Part shown: one piece after another, positions 59,487 to 64,000 of the stretch
Numbering within the stretch: the stretch's first letter is position 1
Layout of the letters: each line of letters opens with the position of its first letter
Origin: Holtiella tumoricola
GTDB taxonomy: Bacteria > Bacillota > Clostridia > Lachnospirales > Cellulosilyticaceae
Length of the DNA stretch: 64,000 nucleotides
Reading direction: 5' to 3'
Assembly: GCF_027857615.1 (NCBI RefSeq)
Contig: NZ_JAQIFT010000048.1
Coordinates: 1-64,000 of the forward strand
The notes under the pieces: generated by a model
What the model was told of the DNA's origin: nothing
The model's database searches: none
What the model saw: only the letters and a program-made list of their open reading frames with translations
Translations under genes and position numbers: made by a program

Positions 59487-59523
59487 ATTTGAATAGATTA
59501 GGAAAAATAAGAGGGTGATTTTC

Positions 59524-60116
59524 ATGTTGTATGGATATGCACGATGTAGCACGTATGAAGGCAAACAAGATGTCAGTTATCAAATTAGATGCTTAGAGGA
59601 ACAAGGGGTAAAGCGAAAAGACATTCATGTTGAATATGCTAGGGAACTAAGGAGGACCGGATTGAACTGAATAGGATGTTAGACAAAGTTGATGTTGGAG
59701 ATGTAATTATTACGACTGAGGTAAGCAGAATTACTCGTAGTACTAAGCAGTTATGTGAGATCATAGAAATTATAAGAATAAAACAGCTAAAGCTCATCAT
59801 AGGTTCCTTTGTTGTTGACTGTACAAATGGGAGATTAGATGTAATGACTGAGGGAATGCTAAAAATGATGGGAGTTTTTGCAGAGTTAGAAAGAAATATG
59901 ATTAGTGAGCGAGTTAGAAGTGGAATGGCAAATGCAGTAGCAAAAGGTAAGAAGATTGGGAGGCCTAAAACTACTGAGGAAAATATACCATTAGTTTTCT
60001 TAAGGACCTATCCAAGGTATAAAAATAAGAATATTAATTTGACCGAATTAGCTAAGCTATGTGGTATGAGCAGAACAACAATATATAAGTACATTAGAGT
60101 GGTAGAAAAAGATTGA
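59524..60116 (+). pseudogene. Serine recombinase (resolvase/invertase), single frameshift
   Basis: First frame: MLYGYARCSTYEGKQDVSYQ (catalytic Ser in ARCST) to HVEYAR, then off-frame. From 59667 the other frame continues DRIELNRMLDKVDVGDVIIT, TEVSRITRSTKQLCEII, LIIGSFVVDCTNGRLDVM, MGVFAELERNMISERVRSGM, KKIGRPKTTEENIP and a C-terminal HTH (LAKLCGMSRTTIYKYIRVV). One lost base in GCTAG-GGAACTAAG (about 59640) explains the break: restoring it gives EYASGTKEDRIEL, and the sister relic at 52466 reads EYESSTKVGRIEL. About 197 residues when repaired. The C-terminal part alone, 59676-60116, is an open 146-residue frame. Confidence 0.88.
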
Positions 60117-60520
60117 AATAGCATGTCTTTTAGCCGGACAAGCTGAACGACATGCTAATATGTTCTAGAATGTTTTTATAATGCATAGTATAGAGCGATA
60201 AAGATGGTAGTTACACGAATAAGAGAAGGTTAATCATGGGGGATGCAGTTGACACAAGCAGGTAAAGAAATGAAGATATTGATGGGGAGAATATTAGAAA
60301 ACTTAGAACTAATTTTCAGGCAAAATTATATTAAGTAAGAGCGGTATGTTTGCAACAAACAGAAATTAAATAGCGAAAGTATGCAAATAAAGTATGAATA
60401 CTGTATGTATAATATAAGATATATAGCATAGGGATAGTGGTTAGGAAAATAAATATATACTGATAAAATCTATAAAGATATACATATTATCAGTATATAA
60501 ATAATGGCTTAAAGAGGTAA
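60117..60520. other. Intergenic stretch with two inverted repeats
   Basis: No intact gene. AGCATGTC/GACATGCT (about 60119-60156) follows the resolvase relic and may be its terminator. TATATACTGATAA (60454-60466) and TTATCAGTATATA (60487-60499) form a 13-bp inverted repeat with a 20-nt spacer, just before the next small gene; it could be an operator or the recombinase's site. Confidence 0.5.
60454..60499. repeat. 13-bp inverted repeat upstream of a small gene
   Basis: Perfect arms TATATACTGATAA and TTATCAGTATATA, 20 nt apart. There is no T-run, so a protein-binding site is likelier than a terminator. Confidence 0.6.
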
Positions 60521-60691
60521 ATGAAGATGTATGAAGACATGGATTTAGAATATTTATTTGATGTAGATGAGAAAAGTGTAGTAGAAGATAATATTCTTTA
60601 TGAATTTGAAAGAAGGAATAAAAAAAGCAAAATAAATGTTTACTTGGTAGAATCACAAAATGGCAGAAGAATTATTGAAATAGTAGAATAG
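60521..60691 (+). CDS. Small acidic hypothetical protein
   Basis: 56 residues from ATG 60521 (AAAGAGGT upstream). Begins MKMYEDMDLEYLFDVDEKSV and ends NVYLVESQNGRRIIEIVE; N-terminal half strongly acidic, C-terminal half a beta-hairpin-like pattern. No family recognised. Placed between the inverted repeat and an HTH gene on a mobile region, so a small regulator, antitoxin or inhibitor is possible, without direct evidence. Confidence 0.45.
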   Translation: MKMYEDMDLEYLFDVDEKSVVEDNILYEFERRNKKSKINVYLVESQNGRRIIEIVE

Positions 60692-60843
60692 ATATAAGTG
60701 AGTATATGGCCTATTAGGTGAATACACACTTTATTAAAAAAAGATATTAATTATTAAGCATATTTTAGTTATATTATTTCAGTTGATATGTATAATACAG
60801 AAAGCCTTTATTATGAGTTTACAGGTAGAAAGGAGTTGTACAT

Positions 60844-61329
60844 ATGAACAATGAAAAATTTTTGAGTGCACCTATAGAAGAGCAAGTGGCGTATATCAAC
60901 GAACAATTGCAAAATAAGACATTTGATCAAATTGCAGAGGAGATAGGTATATCTAAAAGTAAAATTTCTTCAGTTATGGCTGATGAAAAATATATTTATA
61001 TAAAATCAATAAAACGTTACTGTAAGTATTTAACAGATACTGAAGAAACGTATGAATTAAATCAAGCAATAAATAATGATACATTTATATTCTTAGAGGA
61101 AAATTTAGAACATTTAAAGAAGATGATTGAAACGTGCTCAAATAAAAATGTTGATTTAGACAAACGTATTTACGATAGAGAAAGTACTTTTTCTAATAGG
61201 AATATAAAAATAAATGATGTTATTTATAGTGAATTCATTCAACTATGTGAGCAGCAGTATAGTTATTTAAAAGTTCAAGACTTAGTCTCACAGGCCTTAG
61301 TGGAATTTGTGTATAATCATAAGAAGTAG
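60844..61329 (+). CDS. HTH DNA-binding protein of a mobile element
   Basis: 161 residues. N-terminal helix-turn-helix (about 15-50, NKTFDQIAEEIGISKSKISS). Middle acidic helices; the C-terminus (VIYSEFIQLCEQQYSYLKVQ, DLVSQALVEFVYNHKK) looks like a ribbon-helix-helix-type dimer domain. AAAGGAG precedes ATG 60844. Converges on the possible replication gene at 61355, so copy-number or transfer control is plausible but inferred. Confidence 0.65.
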   Translation: MNNEKFLSAPIEEQVAYINEQLQNKTFDQIAEEIGISKSKISSVMADEKYIYIKSIKRYCKYLTDTEETYELNQAINNDTFIFLEENLEHLKKMIETCSNKNVDLDKRIYDRESTFSNRNIKINDVIYSEFIQLCEQQYSYLKVQDLVSQALVEFVYNHKK

Positions 61330-61357
61330 GGGACAGATTAATCTGTCCTCTACTTTA
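61326..61357. terminator. Bidirectional terminator
   Basis: AGTAGGGGACAGATT pairs with AATCTGTCCTCTACT with one mismatch, then TTTA. Shared by the convergent HTH and replication-like genes; overlaps both ends. Confidence 0.75.
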
Positions 61358-62353
61358 TTTATGAGGAGAATGTAAAATCTTTAAAGGATTAGGTATATGA
61401 CTAGGTATTTGGGCATTTACAGGTATTAGAACAGGATTAATATTTAGTGCCTCTAATTGATTTAATATTTTTTTTAGCTTATAACGACTTAATCCATAAG
61501 GGGAAGTTGTATGTCGCTGTTTAATTAGAGGTTCCATACCATATTTTGATACTTGAATTAAGAAGTTATTCAAGTCTTTTTTGTCATAATCTTTTAGGGA
61601 AGAGGCTTGGATAATTGTTCGTGCTTTGCGAATAGTATAAAAATCGCCAGGATAAAAAATTTGTAGTATGTAGTTTGTCATATATTTTTTGTACATATCT
61701 TCATTCATATAATTTTTTAGTGTTTTTTCTATATGGTGATTGCGTTTCAGATGTTTTAAATGATTATTATGTAACCGAAGTTCGAATCTTAAAACATTTT
61801 TTTCGTGGTTTTGAAGCGGTTGATGCTTAAATTCCCGTTCTTTAGGTTTATCATAGACAACAGCTACTATACTTTTAGAGTTATAATATAGGCTAGTTTG
61901 ATATTTTTCGCCTACAGAATGGATAGATTTCTTTTTGCCTTCACAACGTTTTAGATGTTTGAAGTACTCTTTATTCTTTGCAAATAGGTTAAATAGATAA
62001 TGACGTATATTCTCGTCTTTAATTACAACATCAAGTCGATAATCAATCCTTAGTAGAACTAGCTCTTTGTCTAGATTAAACAAAAGACTTTTTTTTAGAT
62101 CATTAAGCCTATTTTCAAGGGCAGGATAGTCTGATTGATTGATATCAGCCTTACCTAAAAGCTTTATTGCATCAACAAACAAGTAGCATATATATTCTTT
62201 GCTAAAATTTAATTGTTTAAGGTTCATTTTTATTCCTTCATAACATGCTTCTACTTTGAGAAGAACTTCGTGAATGCTTAAAGAGTAATACTTTTCCAAA
62301 TCTCTTATTTCTTCTAAAGTTGTGTAACAGTAAAATTGTAGTGTGTGTATCAT
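61355..62353 (-). CDS. Possible rolling-circle replication initiator (phage gene II/X-like)
   Basis: 332 residues, AGGAGGTCC upstream on the - strand. Features resembling filamentous phage gpII-like replication proteins: LLRIDYRLDVVI (strand with Asp), YYNSKSIVAVVYDKPKERE (YdK...E pattern) and KNVLRFELRLHNNHLKHLKR (RfE-r-l). The C-terminal third (KKDLNNFLIQVSKYGMEPLI, LSRYKLKKILNQLEAL) is helical. Catalytic Tyr and HUH are not certain. Basic overall. If right, this marks a small integrated single-strand plasmid or phage; otherwise an unassigned element protein. Confidence 0.45.
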   Translation of the reverse strand: MIHTLQFYCYTTLEEIRDLEKYYSLSIHEVLLKVEACYEGIKMNLKQLNFSKEYICYLFVDAIKLLGKADINQSDYPALENRLNDLKKSLLFNLDKELVLLRIDYRLDVVIKDENIRHYLFNLFAKNKEYFKHLKRCEGKKKSIHSVGEKYQTSLYYNSKSIVAVVYDKPKEREFKHQPLQNHEKNVLRFELRLHNNHLKHLKRNHHIEKTLKNYMNEDMYKKYMTNYILQIFYPGDFYTIRKARTIIQASSLKDYDKKDLNNFLIQVSKYGMEPLIKQRHTTSPYGLSRYKLKKILNQLEALNINPVLIPVNAQIPSHIPNPLKILHSPHK

Positions 62354-62648
62354 ATAGGACCTCCTAGTATCGTGATGAGAGTAATTGCTTATTTAACAAG
62401 GAATAAGGCTTATTAATTAAGATGTTTTTTTGCACGACTAACTCATATTTATATTCCTTAAAAAGCAATTCTAATGTATATTAGATAAAAGTACAGAAAG
62501 AATTATTAAATAATGCTTAAGTAAAGCAATTAATCTACAAATATAAATTAAATCCTATTGACATATAAAAGAAGAGGTGGATAAAAGGAATGATAAAAAT
62601 TCATAAAAGGAGTACAAAAATAAATTTTTTATAACCCTTTAAAATAAC
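62354..62648. other. AT-rich intergenic region
   Basis: About 300 bp with no gene. TTGACA at 62558-62563 has only a poor -10 (GATAAA) at the right distance. Confidence 0.4.
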
Positions 62649-62676
62649 TTGAAATACATAAAAAAGTAAATATAAT
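62649..62676 (+). promoter_or_regulatory. Sigma-A promoter of the phage-type AP2/HNH-like gene
   Basis: TTGAAA (62649-62654), 16-nt spacer, TATAAT (62671-62676), 79 bp before the start codon. Confidence 0.6.
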
Positions 62677-62755
62677 GTTGATAGATAGAGATGAACTGGG
62701 GTTATAAGATGTACTTTCAGTTGGTAACACTAAAATGTAGAGGTGTTAAATAAAA

Positions 62756-63604
62756 TTGCAAAATAAGGAATTAATAAAAAGGCCACTAAAGATTAAGAAA
62801 GATTTAACAGGAGAGAAGTATGGAAGACTACAGGTAATAGATGTAGATTATCAAAAAGGTGGATATACTTACTACAGGTGCCAGTGTGAATGTGGAAGAA
62901 GAAAAACTGTAAGGGGGACTTCTCTTAAAGCAGGGGCAGTAAAAAGTTGTGGTTGTTTACAAATTAAAGCGGGCAGGAACAGAAAAAAACATGGATTATG
63001 TAAGCACCCTTTATACTCAGTCTGGAGTGCGATGAAGTCACGATGTGAGGATAAGAGTAATATTTATTATGGGGGGCGAGGTATCAAAGTAGCAGATGAA
63101 TGGTTAGAATTTGAATACTTTTATCACTGGTGTATGCGTAATGGCTATAAACAAGGACTTTCTTTAGATAGAATTGATACAGATGGACACTATACTCCTG
63201 CTAACTGTAGATTTATTACATTAGCAGAGCAAAACAAAAATAAACGTAATAATAGGCAATATGAGTATCAAGGGGAACCAATGCTTATCAAAGAGATTTC
63301 TGAAAAGACTAGGATACCAATAGCAACATTATGGCATCATTTAAGTAAAGGCAAAAAGGTAGAAGATGTTATACAACACTATTCACCCTATATTAAACCG
63401 ATAAAAGATAAGAGTCAGTATGAACAAATAAGAAAAAAATTATTAGAAATCTGGAATCTTAATAAAGAACTTCGAATACTTACGAAAAGAGAGTTAGCAG
63501 TGGCGATGTTAAAGGAGTACCCTAGATGCATGGTGGCAAGTGTGACAGAAAAATCATATGCAACTTTATATAGAGATTGCAAAAGGTTAATTGAAAATAA
63601 TTAG
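62756..63604 (+). CDS. Phage-type DNA-binding protein related to AP2/HNH homing endonucleases
   Basis: 282 residues from TTG 62756 with AGAGGTG upstream. Residues about 15-75: zinc-ribbon-like LTGEKYGRLQVIDVDYQKGG, YYRCQCECGRRKTVRG and AVKSCGCLQ. Residues about 85-165: HPLYSVWSAMKSRCEDKSN, YYGGRGIKVADEWLEFEYF and LSLDRIDTDGHYTPANCRF, the core common in phage HNH/AP2-domain proteins. Then NUMOD-like RIPIATLWHHLSKGKKVED, a helix-turn-helix seen in homing endonucleases. Likely a free-standing mobile endonuclease or its regulator. The large hairpin after the gene ends its transcript. Confidence 0.75.
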   Translation: MQNKELIKRPLKIKKDLTGEKYGRLQVIDVDYQKGGYTYYRCQCECGRRKTVRGTSLKAGAVKSCGCLQIKAGRNRKKHGLCKHPLYSVWSAMKSRCEDKSNIYYGGRGIKVADEWLEFEYFYHWCMRNGYKQGLSLDRIDTDGHYTPANCRFITLAEQNKNKRNNRQYEYQGEPMLIKEISEKTRIPIATLWHHLSKGKKVEDVIQHYSPYIKPIKDKSQYEQIRKKLLEIWNLNKELRILTKRELAVAMLKEYPRCMVASVTEKSYATLYRDCKRLIENN

Positions 63605-63609
63605 AATTA

Positions 63610-63671
63610 ATATTCCCTAGAATGAAAGCACTCAAGGTCATTAACCTTGGGTGCTTTCATTCTAGGGAATA
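63610..63671. terminator. Very long hairpin, probable bidirectional terminator
   Basis: ATATTCCCTAGAATGAAAGC and its exact complement, extended by ACTCAAGGT/ACCTTGGGT with one mismatch, form arms of about 28 nt around CATTA. The stem is longer than a normal terminator needs. Confidence 0.7.
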
Positions 63672-64000
63672 TCATTTTCAAAATTTAAAAAATATGATAA
63701 GGTATAGATAATTATAACAGAATAAGATTATTTAACGGAGGAGTGTAGTGAGTTAATATGAAATAGTGATTTTTTAGGAAGGAATTAAATAAGCTCATTC
63801 AAAGGGATTAAAGTAGTCGGTGTGGCTGATTATTTTGATATCATAGTAACTAATGACATAGATAGAAGATGATAGATATAGAAATAGAGAAGGTAGCATC
63901 AACTAATATTTAATTTTCGATGATGGTAACAAAACAAGAAAACATTTCGCTGAATCATATTATGCAGATTCTTGTAAAATAGGTGATAGAATAGTTATAG
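63672..64000 (+). other. Decayed coding sequence at the right edge
   Basis: No intact gene. One frame reads KVVGVADYFDIIVTNDIDR (about 63808-63866) then stops; another gives MIDIEIEKVAST, and a third, after a further shift, NFDDGNKTRKHFAESYYADS and CKIGDRIVI to the window end. They may be pieces of one broken gene that continues past the window. A GGAGG at 63738-63742 is followed by no long frame. Confidence 0.4.

Noticed and set aside
59524..60116. Programmed frameshift in the resolvase
   Set aside because: No slippery heptamer at the site, resolvases are not known to use one, and the sister copy is a plain pseudogene; a one-base loss is simpler.
1..64000. CRISPR array
   Set aside because: No set of regularly spaced direct repeats and no cas genes were seen.

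Overview
The window reads as chromosome of a low-GC, endospore-forming Firmicute of class Clostridia. The evidence is the gene set: sigK with a short pro-sequence, a glyS T-box leader, the ireB-ruvX-DUF1292 block, trmR next to a U32 peptidase, dnaG-rpoD-trmK-DUF34 order, single-chain GlyRS and PPDK. A Lachnospirales or Cellulosilyticum-like relative is my best guess, but it is inference, not a search result.

Region 1 (1-3.6 kb) is the worn right end of a prophage or similar island. It has a nonsense-interrupted structural-protein tail, two BhlA/UviB holin-like genes (one only 39 aa), a GH24 endolysin with an internal ribosome binding site, a Cys/Trp-rich small protein with a sigma-K-like promoter, a coiled-coil orphan and a long AT-rich gap with terminators.

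Region 2 (3.6-48.6 kb) is dense core genome, nearly all on the + strand. It carries tRNA modification (mtaB, trmR, U32/trhP, trmK), RNase J, Fur, mother-cell sporulation (sigK), peptidoglycan work (mltG on the - strand, an L,D-transpeptidase, a SEDS/PBP2 pair), a type IIA topoisomerase pair, recombination (ruvAB under a LexA box), zapA, an ECF sigma/anti-sigma pair, glyS with its T-box, ppdK, coaW, a dGTPase homologue, dnaG-rpoD-trmK-DUF34, a TGS-nucleoside kinase and the RNase P RNA gene. A tRNA-Leu(CAA) sits on the - strand. A short relic of a second sigma-K-like gene lies directly after sigK.

Region 3 (48.6-64 kb) is an accessory island beginning just after rnpB with a tyrosine recombinase. 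It holds an HTH-GTPase fusion protein, two degraded paralogous serine resolvase genes, and between them a three-gene operon: a Cap4/DUF4297-like nuclease, a small middle protein and a Rad50/SMC-type ABC ATPase. This is a Lamassu-type (ABC three-component) anti-phage or anti-plasmid system and the most interesting locus here. Next come an IS91-type transposase relic with a zinc-ribbon gene, an HTH regulator, a possible gpII-like rolling-circle replication protein, a phage-type AP2/HNH-like protein, large hairpins and decayed coding sequence at the right edge.
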